Positions 40,637-51,216 of a stretch of 64,000 nucleotides of DNA are shown piece by piece; positions within the stretch are counted from its first letter, which is position 1; every line of letters begins with the position of its first letter. The notes under the pieces were generated by a model, which was not told the origin of the DNA, did not search any database, and saw nothing but the letters and a program-made list of their open reading frames with translations. The translations under genes were made by a program, and so were the position numbers. Source of the DNA: Lucinisca nassula (taxonomy: Eukaryota; Mollusca; Bivalvia; Lucinida; Lucinidae); NCBI GenBank assembly GCA_963580285.1, contig OY757011.1:201145644-201209643 (forward strand), given 5' to 3'.

Positions 40637-43069
40637 ATGATGTTGACTAAAAGTGCAAAAAAGTTTTTGACAATAAGCTGTTGGAATATAAATGGTTTGG
40701 AGTTTAAGGCTAACGGAGTCAAAAGTAACAAGTTAAACGACCAGGAGGTTATCAGTAAACTTGATAAATCCGATTTCATAGGTTTAGTGGAGACGCATGC
40801 GGACCAAACAACTGATATATCTTTACAAGGTTATTATGTATTTCGGAAAGATCGACCAAAACATCAGAAAGCCTGGAAATCATCAGGTGGAATAGCTGTC
40901 ATGGTAAAGGAATCATATAGAAATGCATGCAAGTTTGATCCTTTATCAGACAGTGACATCATCTGGGTTCGAGTACAGAAACAACTCACAAATTTAAATT
41001 CTGATTTGTATTTAGGTTTTGTGTATTTACCCCCATCAAATTCTTCTTATGGGAAAACACACGGGAAGGATATACTACAAAAAATTGAGAAACATGTTGA
41101 GTTTTTCTCTTGTAAAGGTAAAGTCATGTTATGTGGAGACTTTAATGCTCGGGTAGGAGAAAGTATTGATTTTTTAGACAAAGAAGAAGACCCCCATTTA
41201 CCTCTGTCCCATGATGAAACATTTGAATTTATTCTACCCAGAGTCTCTCATGATAGCAAAACCATTAATCAGCATGGTAAATGGCTTGTTGATATTTGTA
41301 CTGATAACCAAATGTATTTATTAAATGGCCGTACTTTAGGTGATTTGACTGGCAAGTTTACTTGTCACACATTTAGGGGGAGTAGTGTTATAGATTATTT
41401 CATCTCTAGTACATCTCTTTCTAATTCAGTTTTTAGCATGAATGTACATGATTTAAGTCTTTTTTCTGACCACTGCTTAATATCGATGCAGTTAATAGTT
41501 TCTTGCGATATTGATGAGGATTTTTCTAAAAATGAGATTGCTATCAATAACACATATTTGCCAGATAGATTTATTTGGTCTGAAGACGCTAAACAGCGAT
41601 ATCAAGAATCTTTCAAATCAGCTGATGTTAAATATAAATTGCATGATATAGATAAAATGCTTGAGCAAATTGAAACAAACAGTGCTGGCATTGAGTCTAT
41701 AATTGAAAAGGTTACTGATGTTCTGGTGTTTGCAGGAAATAAATCGTTAGTTAGAAAATCGTTCAAACCTAAAAGAAAGTCATTTCATAAAGCCAGTAAG
41801 AAATGGTATGATTTGGATTGCAGAACTATGCTGAAATACTTAAAGTCGGCCAAAAATGCTTTTAATAGAAATACTTGTAGTAATGTATTACGTATGCAAT
41901 ATTACAGGAAATATAAAGAATATAAAAAATTAATAAAACATAGAAGAAGGCGGTACAGACATTCCTTAACAGTTACATTAAACCAGGTCATGGATGATGA
42001 TCCAAAGACATCTTGGAAAATCATAAATGAGCTGAAAAATGAGACTTTACCCCCTGATAAGGCAGAAAAAATAAGTCGGACTCAATGGTACTCTCATTTT
42101 AAAGATTTGTTGAAAGATAACACCTGTAAAATTGATGAAGCAAGGCAGAGAGTTGTTAAAGATGAACTTCGATATTATGAAAACTCTACACAATCAGGGA
42201 ACTTAGATTTTATAATAACTGAGAAAGAAATTGCAGATGCATGTAAGAAACTAAAAAACAATAAATCCAGCGCCTACGATCTGATAAAAAATGAAATGAT
42301 CAAATCAGCTCTCCCTTTTATTAGTTCAAGACTTGTTACAGTATTCAATATTCTACTAAAAACTGGTATATTTCCAATATCTTGGACTGAAGGTATCATT
42401 GTACCCGTTCACAAGCAAGGCTGTGATACTGAACCTAATAACTATCGAGGCATTACGTTAAACAGTTGCTTTGGTAAATTATTTTGTCATATACTTAATG
42501 AAAGAATTTCTAAACACCTGGAGGAGAGAGCATATATTAAAAGGGAGCAAGCCGGATTTCGTAAAAACTTTCGCACTGCAGACCAAGTATTCATTCTAAA
42601 AACAATTGTTGATAAGTACATCAAGACAAACAGTAAACAAAATAAATTATTCAGTTGTTTCATTGATTTGAAAAAGGCATTCGATACGGTTTGGCATGCT
42701 GGTTTATTGTTAAAATTACAAAAAGCTGGGATAAATGGTAAAATTTATGAATTAATTCGCTCTATGTATCAATATTCAAATTCACGGGTGAAATGTAAAC
42801 ATACCTTGACGGAACCTATTAGTATTAAACAGGGTATTCATCAAGGTAATGTTCTTAGTCCACTTTTATTCAATATATTTATCAATGACGTTGGTACTGA
42901 AATGAGCGAAAGAGATGCCCCCATTTTGCACGATTCAAAGGTAAATTATTTGTTATATGCAGATGACTTAGTTTTACTCTCAACCTCACAAGAGGAACTA
43001 CAAGGGAATTTAGTAAAACTCTATGAATATTGTAATAAGTGGGGCCTTAAGATAAACACGGACAAATAA
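40637..43069 (+). CDS. LINE-C ORF2, part 1: AP-type endonuclease and reverse transcriptase
   Basis: 810 codons. Endonuclease (about 11-295): SCWNINGLE (N18), VETH (E52), SSGGIAVMVKE, CGDFNAR (D168, N170), SVIDYFISS, and SDHCLIS. A middle region with DLDCRTMLKYLKSAKNAF follows. RT blocks: AEKISRTQWYSHFKDLL, KNNKSSAYDLIKNEM, NNYRGITLNSCFGKLF, REQAGFRKNFRTADQ, CFIDLKKAFDTVWH, HQGNVLSPLLFNIFIND, and YADD at 774-777. The frame stops at TAA 43,067-43,069, seven bases before part 2 opens in the same frame. Start chosen: MMLTKS, 285 bases after ORF1. The protein would nick target DNA and reverse-transcribe from the nick. Confidence 0.93.
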   Translation: MMLTKSAKKFLTISCWNINGLEFKANGVKSNKLNDQEVISKLDKSDFIGLVETHADQTTDISLQGYYVFRKDRPKHQKAWKSSGGIAVMVKESYRNACKFDPLSDSDIIWVRVQKQLTNLNSDLYLGFVYLPPSNSSYGKTHGKDILQKIEKHVEFFSCKGKVMLCGDFNARVGESIDFLDKEEDPHLPLSHDETFEFILPRVSHDSKTINQHGKWLVDICTDNQMYLLNGRTLGDLTGKFTCHTFRGSSVIDYFISSTSLSNSVFSMNVHDLSLFSDHCLISMQLIVSCDIDEDFSKNEIAINNTYLPDRFIWSEDAKQRYQESFKSADVKYKLHDIDKMLEQIETNSAGIESIIEKVTDVLVFAGNKSLVRKSFKPKRKSFHKASKKWYDLDCRTMLKYLKSAKNAFNRNTCSNVLRMQYYRKYKEYKKLIKHRRRRYRHSLTVTLNQVMDDDPKTSWKIINELKNETLPPDKAEKISRTQWYSHFKDLLKDNTCKIDEARQRVVKDELRYYENSTQSGNLDFIITEKEIADACKKLKNNKSSAYDLIKNEMIKSALPFISSRLVTVFNILLKTGIFPISWTEGIIVPVHKQGCDTEPNNYRGITLNSCFGKLFCHILNERISKHLEERAYIKREQAGFRKNFRTADQVFILKTIVDKYIKTNSKQNKLFSCFIDLKKAFDTVWHAGLLLKLQKAGINGKIYELIRSMYQYSNSRVKCKHTLTEPISIKQGIHQGNVLSPLLFNIFINDVGTEMSERDAPILHDSKVNYLLYADDLVLLSTSQEELQGNLVKLYEYCNKWGLKINTDK

Positions 43070-43075
43070 AAAATA

Positions 43076-44200
43076 ATGACATTTTCTAAAGGTGGTCGAA
43101 TGTTAAAAGATAACTTTAAATTCTTTGTGGGTGAAGACGAGCTTGAACATGTTAAACAATATAAATATCTTGGAGTCAATATAAGCAATACGGCTAAATT
43201 TTCTGTAGCAGAGAAAACACTTGGTTTAAAAGCGAGCAGAGCACTGTTCTCAATCAAACAGAGTATATTTGATAAAAACATTAAACCTTCATCTTTGTTA
43301 AGCATATTTGAGGCTCTTGTCAAACCCATTGCCTTATATGGAAGTGAAATATGGGCTGCTTACAAACCATCTTATAAAAACAAAACATTGGATGAGATGT
43401 TTGAACAGTCACTAAAAAGTAACATTGAATTTGATAAAGTATTCATTAAGTTTTGTAAATATGTGCTAGGAGTTCAATCCAAGGCTTGCAATTTTGCTGT
43501 CTTCAGCGAACTTGGCCAGTACCCCTTATTGATAGCTATTTTAACAAGTCGTATTAACTTTTGGCTGCACACTATTCAGTCAAACAGTGATTCGTTAATA
43601 TTTAAGGCATACTCGGAGCAATTTAGCAGCTCTAACGATAAAGGTATATGGGTACAGTTTATAAAAAAGATTATGCATGAATTGGGATTTTCCCATGTGT
43701 GGAATAATCACTCCACTTTTGACACTGATGCTCTTCTTGCTGCAGTCAAGCACAAGCTGAAAGAAAGATTTATGTCATTTTGGAAGAATCGCATTTCAGG
43801 GGATGAGGGGATGAAAAAATTGCAGACTTACAAATTACTGAAACAAAGTTTTGGATTTGAGCCTTATCTTGATTATCTACATGATAAAAGTATCAGAAAA
43901 TGTCTGACTTCATTTAGGATAAGTGCCCATAGACTGAGAATAGAACGGGGTAGATACTGTGGGGAAACACCGGAGCAAAGATTATGTATGAGTTGTAATG
44001 TCATTGAAGACGAAGTTCATTTTTTATGTCACTGTAAAAAGTATGAGACGGCAAGATTACAGCTGTTTGAAACTATACAAACAAAAGACTTTAGATCGAG
44101 TAGGGATCATGAAGAAACCTTTTTAGGCTTGATGAAAAATTCAGATATGAGTGTTATTAAAGCTGTGGCAAAATTTATTCAGGATTGTCAAATAATATGA
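43076..44200 (+). CDS. LINE-C ORF2, part 2: RT C-terminal domain with Cys/His motif
   Basis: 374 codons in the same frame as part 1 after one in-frame TAA. VKQYKYLGVNIS is the block that follows the YADD region in LINE RTs. FEALVKPIALYGSEIW follows, and near the end SFRISAHRLRIERGRYCG and CMSCNVIEDEVHFLCHC, a C-X2-C-Xn-H-X3-C-like motif usual at LINE C-termini. Without part 1 it would be inactive. Confidence 0.9.
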   Translation: MTFSKGGRMLKDNFKFFVGEDELEHVKQYKYLGVNISNTAKFSVAEKTLGLKASRALFSIKQSIFDKNIKPSSLLSIFEALVKPIALYGSEIWAAYKPSYKNKTLDEMFEQSLKSNIEFDKVFIKFCKYVLGVQSKACNFAVFSELGQYPLLIAILTSRINFWLHTIQSNSDSLIFKAYSEQFSSSNDKGIWVQFIKKIMHELGFSHVWNNHSTFDTDALLAAVKHKLKERFMSFWKNRISGDEGMKKLQTYKLLKQSFGFEPYLDYLHDKSIRKCLTSFRISAHRLRIERGRYCGETPEQRLCMSCNVIEDEVHFLCHCKKYETARLQLFETIQTKDFRSSRDHEETFLGLMKNSDMSVIKAVAKFIQDCQII

Positions 44201-44411
44201 GTTTTAAATTCCAAACCATTCGTTTCTAACCATATTTGTAATATATATATAATTCATTAATGTCTATGTCTGTGGATTTGTGTGTCTGTATGTGTGTTTG
44301 TATGTATATGTCTGTTTCATGATCTTTTTTGTTGTGTGTGTCATTTGCCTTTAACCCATATTGTGGGTATAATTGAGCAATAAAATAAATTCTATTCTAT
44401 TCTATTCTATA
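44201..44411 (+). other. LINE-C 3' UTR and (ATTCT)n tail
   Basis: A TG-rich tract (TGTGTGTC... TATGTGTGTTTG) is followed by AATAAAATAAATT and then TCTATTCTATTCTATTCTAT, a short pentamer tail typical of several LINE groups that do not end in poly(A). The element ends near 44,411. Confidence 0.8.
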
Positions 44412-44489
44412 AGGGTTAAAAAGGGGCGCAACGGCAAGTAGGAAACGACGTTCCGAAATCGAGTGGTGTTTCTGTATTTATATGTCTTA

Positions 44490-44600
44490 CCAGGGATTCC
44501 CAGACTTTCGGACGTGTCTTTCAACACGTCTCGTCTCAGTATGACCATAGCTTTTAGTGGAACGTAAAATTCAACCATACACAAACAATCAAAGACAATC
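44490..44600 (+). mobile_element. SINE-2-like 3' fragment
   Basis: CAGACTTTCGGACGTGTCTTT and GGAACGTAAAATTCAACC resemble the body and tail of the SINE-2 copy at 48.9 kb. The tRNA head is absent. Confidence 0.6.
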
Positions 44601-44744
44601 CTGTGTTTTCATTTTTGGGTTGATTGTTTGTCAATCGACCCAAAGTTACTAAGCATAGGAACTCCTCAGTGCTTATAGTTCACATGACTGTTACTACTGA
44701 TTTGTAGAAAATTCAAGTAACGATTATTTGTAAAAAAAAAAAAA

Positions 44745-44951
44745 TAGCCGTATTCCAGAAACTCCTAAAGGGGTACCTTGGCAAACAGTGCAGGCCCAGA
44801 TCAGACGCCGCAGAACGCGGCGTCTGATCAGGGCCTGCACTGTTTGCAAAAAGTTATGCCATTTCCCGAATAAATTTTGAAGAAAACACAACCTGACACC
44901 CCTAAATTTCGAAATGGACTCCTGTCATATATAAGGAGGAAAAAGGGTTAA
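44745..44951. mobile_element. HP2 hairpin MITE, inverted copy
   Basis: A near-perfect stem: GCAAACAGTGCAGGCCCAGA... against GGGCCTGCACTGTTTGC, core CAGACGCCGCAGAACGCGGCGTCTG. AAGGGTTAA at the right end matches the family terminus. Confidence 0.85.
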
Positions 44952-45024
44952 TGTTATCGTTGTGCAGTCGGCATGTAGCGTCATAGGGTAATCTATAGAA
45001 TCTTGCCGTGACTGGAATAATGGG

Positions 45025-45150
45025 TTGGACTTGGCAAACAGTGTAGACTAGATCAGACACTGTTTGCTTACAGTACAGGGATTTAAGGACCAGACACCGC
45101 AGAAAGCAGTGTCTGATCAGGGTCTACATTATTTGCCAATTAGGGTTAAA
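45025..45150. mobile_element. HP2-like variant
   Basis: GGCAAACAGTGTAGACTAGATCAG, GCAGTGTCTGATCAGGGTC and a TTTGCC arm show a diverged HP2 hairpin. Confidence 0.5.
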
Positions 45151-45704
45151 GGAAAATGTTTACAATCTAAGTCACCGTTCAGGATCATTTTGCTAGCCTA
45201 CACTCAGAGACAATGGCTCCACCGGTACTTTCAGTGCTTTGATTAAGAGTAGGAGTTATTAGAACAATTCACGTGAAAAGGGCATTAATCGCTTTTTTAA
45301 AAACCAATAAATTCTAAAACAAAATACCTGTTTTTCTCAATAAATTTTTTGCTATATCATTTTGATTGTTTTTGCTTTATCATGAAAATTGAAACAGGCT
45401 GCCAATCATTTAATGTACATAAGGATGTGCAATAGATAGTAGTTGAGATCTTAAGTGTATACCCCCTAGGTGAATATCTCAAATGATTAGAATACTCTAG
45501 TACTCTCAGTTTGTTAGTACAAGTGATAAAAGATACTCTTAATTTATTTATTATAGTCAGCCTGCCGAAGCCCGTAGGGGACTTTTGATGGCATTAGTTC
45601 TCTGGTTTAAATTTGGTGGTTTTGATTGTTTACGGCCCAGTCAACACAATTTGTATCATCGAGCCGATCGGTTCACCTAGACGCAGTAAGCGGTTAACCA
45701 GTAC
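45151..45704. other. non-coding stretch with SINE-1 tail relic
   Basis: 45,620-45,680 (GTTTACGGCCCAGTCAAC, ATCGAGCCGATCGGTT) resembles the SINE-1 tail on the minus strand. Nothing else is recognised. Confidence 0.45.
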
Positions 45705-45989
45705 AATGCCATTATGCTTGAAATCTTGATGAAACCACATCAGTGCGACATAGTGCATTTTTTCACATCTTCAAAATGGTTCTCCGTGATATTTTCTTAT
45801 TTATGTTGGAAAGATAGGTTGTGGGTACTCGTTAGACACCGCCTCATTGAGGCGGTTCTAACGAGTTGTCATAACTTATGTTTGCGAGCAGAAATAAGAC
45901 AAATAATGTATATCCCTGTAAACCCCAGGTTTCTTCATATAAAGTGGGGTTCATAGGGCTGTTTATTTAACGGACTTGTTCACCTGATG
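45705..45989. mobile_element. HP1 hairpin MITE, type I
   Basis: GTGCGACATAGTGCATTTTT at the left, core TACTCGTTAGACACCGCCTC, then GAGGCGGTTCTAACGAGTTG, terminus GGACTTGTTCACCTGATG. Confidence 0.83.
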
Positions 45990-46019
45990 ATAGGAAGTGA
46001 GAGACCCTCCATGGCATGC

Positions 46020-46062
46020 AAAAACAAAACAAAAAACAACAAAAACAACAACAACAACAAAA
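46020..46062. repeat. (AAAAC/AAC)n simple repeat
   Basis: Low-complexity AAC and AAAAC units. Confidence 0.9.
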
Positions 46063-46388
46063 ACGTTGCCGAGAGAATATATATATGACACCCGCGATCC
46101 CTGATTAACATTAAGACGTCAACCCGACTGATCTCAGTGGGTAAAACCACTCTTGTCTGGGACAAATTTTCAAATATCATTTCACTGGAAGCGATTAGCA
46201 AAATGTGTCTTTGGAGATAGGCACACAATAAATATTTTAACCAGCCTGCAAAAGTGCACATGCTGCGCTGCTGAAAACACTAGTGAGTTGTTGGCTGGGA
46301 AAATGGTCAAAGACGAGGATTTAGACTATTTCGTTTAATCCTATGGTTCCTGCAACAATCTACGCACTGTCATCTTGTCTCTGCATGG

Positions 46389-46669
46389 CATCACGAAAAC
46401 ACGCCTATATAAATTTGACACTCTCGAACCCTACTTTAATATAGTAAAAAATGGGGTTTACAGGGGTAAACCTTATTTTTCTTATTTCTGCTCTAAATAT
46501 AGATTATGGGTACTCGTTAGAACCGCCTCAATGAGGCGGTTCTAACGAGTACCCACAATCTACATTTTAAGCAGATATAAGAAAAATATTACATTTTTTT
46601 ATCTTAAAATTTATATATTTTTCGGCGATAAAGGTTACAATGTATTTGTATAGGTGTGTTCCTGTAATG
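46389..46669. mobile_element. HP1 hairpin MITE, near-complete type II
   Basis: Terminal inverted pair CATCACGAAAACACGCCTATA and TATAGGTGTGTTCCTGTAATG. The core is a perfect palindrome: GGGTACTCGTTAGAACCGCC, TCAATGA, then GGCGGTTCTAACGAGTACCC (about 46,507-46,554). Confidence 0.9.
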
Positions 46670-47011
46670 GAGGGAGACTAGGCTGGGCAATGGTCCTGAA
46701 TGAGGACTTGGGCTGTTTCTTTTATTCCTTCAGTTACTGCTATTTGAGCAAACAGTTAAGACATTGATCAGTCTAAGCTTGGTCTGCACAAGTTTGCCTC
46801 ATTCAGCAAATGAGACCTGTCTAAGATTTACAGATAAATCTCTCTTTACTGCACAAGTTCATTCAAATGCTAGTGCGCGGTTTAACTTTGTTGATAAGTG
46901 ATATTCACGTGGTCAATAGAGGTATACGTCTAATTCATCAGTAATTTTGTCAATCGACCCAAAGTTACTGATGAAATACACTATAACTGCAAACAATGGA
47001 CCAAAAGAATT
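46670..47011. other. non-coding stretch
   Basis: No gene or clear repeat visible. Confidence 0.5.
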
Positions 47012-47020
47012 ATAAGCGCA

Positions 47021-47264
47021 TTTTTTTTTTTTTTTTTTTTTTTGGTTTGGGTTTTACGGCCCTTTCAAGATTATTTCACTCATATCGAGCCGATCGTTAA
47101 TCATAGGTGGGCGAAAACCGGAGTACCCGGAGAAAAACCACCTGACCTTCCGTTGCAGAACTTGGCGTCTCACACGTGACCCGAGCCAGGCTCGAACTCA
47201 AGGCGGTGAGAGACCTAATGACTAAGAGTCAGCGCTCTTATCCATTAGGCCACGGAGGCCCGGA
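47021..47264 (-). mobile_element. SINE-1, full copy inverted, TSD ATAAGCGCA
   Basis: Reads poly(T), then the inverse of every SINE-1 segment, ending GGCCACGGAGGCC. The direct repeat ATAAGCGCA lies at 47,012-47,020 and 47,265-47,273. The anticodon-loop-like CTAAGAG (inverse of CTCTTAG) is intact. Confidence 0.92.
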
Positions 47265-47280
47265 ATAAGCGCATTGATAA

Positions 47281-48240
47281 AAGTTTATAGCTCACCAGAG
47301 CCGAAGGCTCCGGGGGAGCTTATAGGATGGCAGGCCTCCGTCGTCCGTCTTCCATCGTCGTCCACACTTTCAAACTGCAATATCTCGGCAACCTGCTGGC
47401 TGATTCCAATCAAACTTCATATGTGTTGTACACCGGATGGGGGAACAATGACATAGCATGTTTTGTGAGAATCAATTGCAAAGTCTGGTTGCCATGGTAA
47501 CCGTTTACCAAAAGCTTGTGCCCTCTCTAGCGCATTCATTTTTAGCCTGATCTTTCTGAAACCGATATGTATTGGAGAGATCACAAAAATCTGGAATGGA
47601 TTCGTAAATGGGCCAGGTCCGATCATTTTTGGTGGAGTTATGACCCCTTTTAGATTTATGACAGCATTCTCCATAGGTTTCTCTTGCTAAGTATGGTAAA
47701 ATGCTTGTGACCGGCATAACTCATTCATTTCTGATTGGATCTTCATGAAACTCTGTCAGAATATTTATCTCTACGAAACCTAGGCCAAGTTTGAAACTGA
47801 GTCATGTTGGGCCAAAACCTATGTCAGTAGGTCAAATCTTAAAAAAACCTTGTGTTCACTCTAGAAGGAGAATTTTTGATCCAATCTTCATGAAACTTTG
47901 TCAGAATATTTATCTTTAAGAACTTTAGACTATAATAGAAACTGGGTCATGTTGGATCAAAAACTAGGTCACTAGGTCAGATCTTAGAGAAAAACCTTGT
48001 GTACACTCTAGAAGGCGCATTTTTTTAAACAATCTTCATGAAACTTTGTCAGAATGCTTATCTTTATGAACTTTAGACTGAAATGGAAACTGGATCATGT
48101 TAGGTCAAAAGCCAGGTCACTAGGTCAAATCTTAGAAAAACCTTGTGTACACTCTAGAAGGCACATTTTTGATCCAATTTTCATGAAACTTTGTCAGAAA
48201 TAATTTTTTATAATATTTGTACATGTTTTTAAGGTAGATT
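47281..48240. repeat. dispersed repeat with ~145-bp tandem units
   Basis: Starts AGCTCACCAGAGCCGAAGGC. From 47,740 the unit headed CTTCATGAAACTTTGTCAGAA recurs at about 47,743, 47,887, 48,034 and 48,179 (spacing 144-147). Shared blocks: AGGTCACTAGGTCAAATCTTAG and CCTTGTGTACACTCTAGAAGG. No coding. Confidence 0.88.
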
Positions 48241-48289
48241 TGAGTGTTGAGGATTGTAACAAACAAAGTTTCGATAGAGCTTTTTTTTA

Positions 48290-49640
48290 GCTCAACAGAA
48301 CCAAAGGGTCCAGGGGAGCTAATAATAAAGACAGTGGTCCGTCGTCGGCGTCGGCATCAACATTTTCAGAAGACATCCCCTCTGAAACTACTTGGACAAT
48401 TGAAACCAAATTACATGTGGAGCCTCTTTGGGAAGGGGTAACGAAAGTTTGTTTGTAAGGACTGGATCACCTGACCTATATGGCCGCCAGTCCCATATGT
48501 GATAAAAACCTTTACAAATCTTCTTATCAGTAACCAAATGGCCGAACACCTTGAAACTTGGTATGCAGCATCGGGGACTCGAGGCCCTACCAAATTTGTT
48601 CAAATGATGACCTTTGGTAGACCTTGACCTGTTTTATGTCAACGTCAAATTTGGTCACTTAGTTGATTGGAAAAAAAGCCAAAACAGTGGATTTCCTGAT
48701 TGCATAGTAGCCTGTGACATCAGAAATCAGCTGGATGGAAGTTTATCAGTACCCAAGGTCAAGGTCATTTATTGAGGTTAAGGTCATTTATTGACCTTTG
48801 TCCTGGATGGCTCAGAGTCAGTATTTTTGTCTTCTTCTCCACTTAATAGAAGCCTCCGTGATGTAGTGGATACGCTACTCGCCTTGTAAACCAGGGATCA
48901 CAGGATCGATTCCGGGCTTCTCCAGACTTTCGGATGAGTCTTTAAACCGAGGTCCCGTCTCCGTATGGCCTTAGCTGTTGGTGGGAAGTAAAACTCAAAC
49001 ACTCACTCACTCTTCTCCACTTAAACTGCTGGGTCGATTGAAAACAAATTACATGTGGAGCGTCTATTAGAAATGGGGATAAAAGTTTGATCGTAAGGAC
49101 TGGGTTACATTGCCAATATGGCGGCCATGCCCATATACGGTAAAAACCTTTAAAAATCTTCTCAGGAATTAAATGGTCGATGACCTTGAAACTTGATATG
49201 CAATATCGGGGACTTGGGTCCTACCAAGTTTGTTCAAACGATGACCTTTGGTTGACCTTGACCTGTTTAACGGCAAGGTCAAATTTGGTCACTCAGACAT
49301 TTGTATGGAAAATGGCAGTGGATATTTCTGATTGCATGGTAGCCTGTGGCATCAGAAAAGTTCTTTGCAATCAGCTGAATGGAAGTTTATCAATTTCAAA
49401 GGTCAGGGTTATTTACTGCCCTTTGTCCTGGATGACTTAGATTCAGTAATTTTATCTTCTTCTCCACTAAAAACTGCTGTGCTGATTGAAACCAAATTAC
49501 ATGAAGAGCCTCTATGGGATGAGGCAATGAAAAGTTATTCCTTGGATTGTAGTCACATCACCAAGATGGGTGCCATGTCTGTACATGGTATAAACCACAT
49601 AACCTTTGGTAAGCATAGTGGCCCATGGTCCTCTTGTTTA
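48290..49640. repeat. dispersed repeat, three degenerate units of ~430-600 bp
   Basis: TTCTCCACTTAAACTGCTG-type heads, ACATGTGGAGC, TATGGC(C/G)GCC and GATGACCTTTGGT(A/T)GACCTTGACC recur in units at about 48,370, 49,013 and 49,455. It starts AGCTCAACAGAACCAAAGGG, like the neighbouring repeat's AGCTCACCAGAGCCGAAGG, so the two arrays may share an ancestor. Confidence 0.8.
48847..49012 (+). mobile_element. SINE-2, full copy, 12-bp TSD
   Basis: The tRNA-like head AAGCCTCCGTGATGTAGTGG, anticodon-loop-like CTTGTAA (UGU) and box B GGATCGATTCC precede a body with GGTGGGAAGTAAAACTCAAA and a CACTCACTC tail. The direct repeat TTCTCCACTTAA lies at 48,835-48,846 and 49,013-49,024. Confidence 0.92.
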
Positions 49641-49642
49641 TT

Positions 49643-49662
49643 TTCTTCTTCTTCTTCTTCTT

Positions 49663-49693
<31 letters not shown>

Positions 49694-49704
49694 TTATTAT
49701 TATT
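49643..49704. repeat. (TTC)n then (TTA)n microsatellite
   Basis: About 16 TTC units followed by about 5 TTA units. Confidence 0.97.
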
Positions 49705-49739
49705 GTTATCGGAAAACGGTTTAAATAAAACTTTGATCC

Positions 49740-50575
49740 TACACAGGGTTCATCGACTGTGAATGCACTATAGTTTGAGGCAGTATTGAGAAATGACTGA
49801 TAATTTCAAGATGCATAGTTAAAATGAATAGAAAACAGTTTAATTTGTTTATGTACACAGGTAGTACTATAGCCCGAGGAATACGAAGATACTCTAAATT
49901 AGCTGCAGCTCAGGTTTCGTAATAGGATGTGACCAACACAAACTGCTCTTGTGCATTTGCATAACCATATTCTCAGGTACACCGGGTGCAGGTTCCGGGA
50001 TTTCGGGGGTAAACAAATATTAAACTAAACTAGATATAATAATGCCAGCCCGTGCGACGAATAAGCGCCTGTTGTTACTTTTATAGAGGTATTGCACTCA
50101 TACTGGTTTATGGTGAATTTTGTCCCGAGTTGGGATATTACCATGAATACGTGTTTAGAGTGATTTACAGTGGTAACGCTACGTTTCTTATTTCTGTTTC
50201 GAAGCAAACCTTGGTGGTTCTCGTTGGCACCGCTTTCGCGTCGCAGTTACCAAAATCAACATTTCAACAGAAACTACGAAAATTATCCACATACAGAACT
50301 TCATTTTCCAGCGAAACGCTGTTATAGTGCATATAGGTTCTTGAACGTATACCAGATCTAGTTCTATTAGTACGCTATCAAACCCTAGAAAGAGACAGTT
50401 ATATGATTTAGCACCACATTGTGCAAGCAGGCCCAGATTTATATTGTTTCTATAAGATAGAATTCAACGAGTGAATTTTCAATACCTCCGAAATACTGCA
50501 AATGTCGCTCCGAAATACACTGCACAATCTGTCGAAATACATGTATCTCCGAAAATTTCGCAAGTGCTTGCTTTA
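49740..50575. other. non-coding stretch
   Basis: Short ORFs only. 50,195-50,240 keeps weak HP1-core similarity. No gene recognised. Confidence 0.45.
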
Positions 50576-50720
50576 CATCACGAAAACACGCCTATATAAT
50601 TTGGACCCCATCGAACCCCACTTTTATATAGTAAAGCTGGGGTTTACAGGGGTAAAGCTTATTTTTCTTATTTCCGGTCTAAAATATAGATTGTTGGCAC
50701 TCGTTAGAACCGCCTCGATG
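50576..50720. mobile_element. HP1 left half, type II
   Basis: CATCACGAAAACACGCCTATA through AACCCCACTTTTATATAG to CACTCGTTAGAACCGCCTCG, where it is truncated at the core. Confidence 0.8.
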
Positions 50721-50789
50721 TTCTATTTTCTCCATGGTAAATTCAGTCACATTTAAAAACATACGCTTTACCGCTGTATGTGTACGAAC

Positions 50790-51006
50790 GTATCATTAAC
50801 CCTTGTCCTGCTGAATATTCATATATGCCACACCCACTACCGATTATCGACCAATCAGATTACTTGATGCAAATTATTGCAACAGATTCACAATCTGAAT
50901 GGCAAACAATGTAGATTCCGATCAGATGGCTTCGTCAGAAGCCATCTGATCTGGATCTACATTGTTTCAAAGATAAGGCATATCCGGGATTAGCAGGACA
51001 AGGTTT
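50790..51006. mobile_element. HP2-like hairpin variant
   Basis: Ends TTAACCCTTGTCCTGCTGAA and AGCAGGACAAGGTTTAA are inverted. The inner stem is CAATGTAGATTCCGATCAGA, GCCATC and its inverse ATCTGGATCTACATTG. It shares layout with HP2 but the sequence differs. Confidence 0.75.
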
Positions 51007-51044
51007 AAATTTTAGATATTGGGTGCATTTCTTTTTGTTTCGGT

Positions 51045-51216
51045 TCTACTTATTTTTCGAAACGATCGTTAATCAGATGTGGGAGCCGGAAAAAAATACC
51101 CGGCTTTCCGTTGCAGCACTTGGTGTCTCAGATTTTATCCGAGCTTGGAATGGACCCACAGCGATGAGAGGTTAAATGATTAAGAGACTTACCTACAAAG
51201 CCGCGGAGGCCCGTAT
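51045..51216 (-). mobile_element. SINE-1, old degraded copy
   Basis: ACGATCGTTAATCAGATGTGG, CTTTCCGTTGCAGCACTTGG and CCGCGGAGGCCCG follow the minus-strand SINE-1 order with many changes. Confidence 0.65.
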
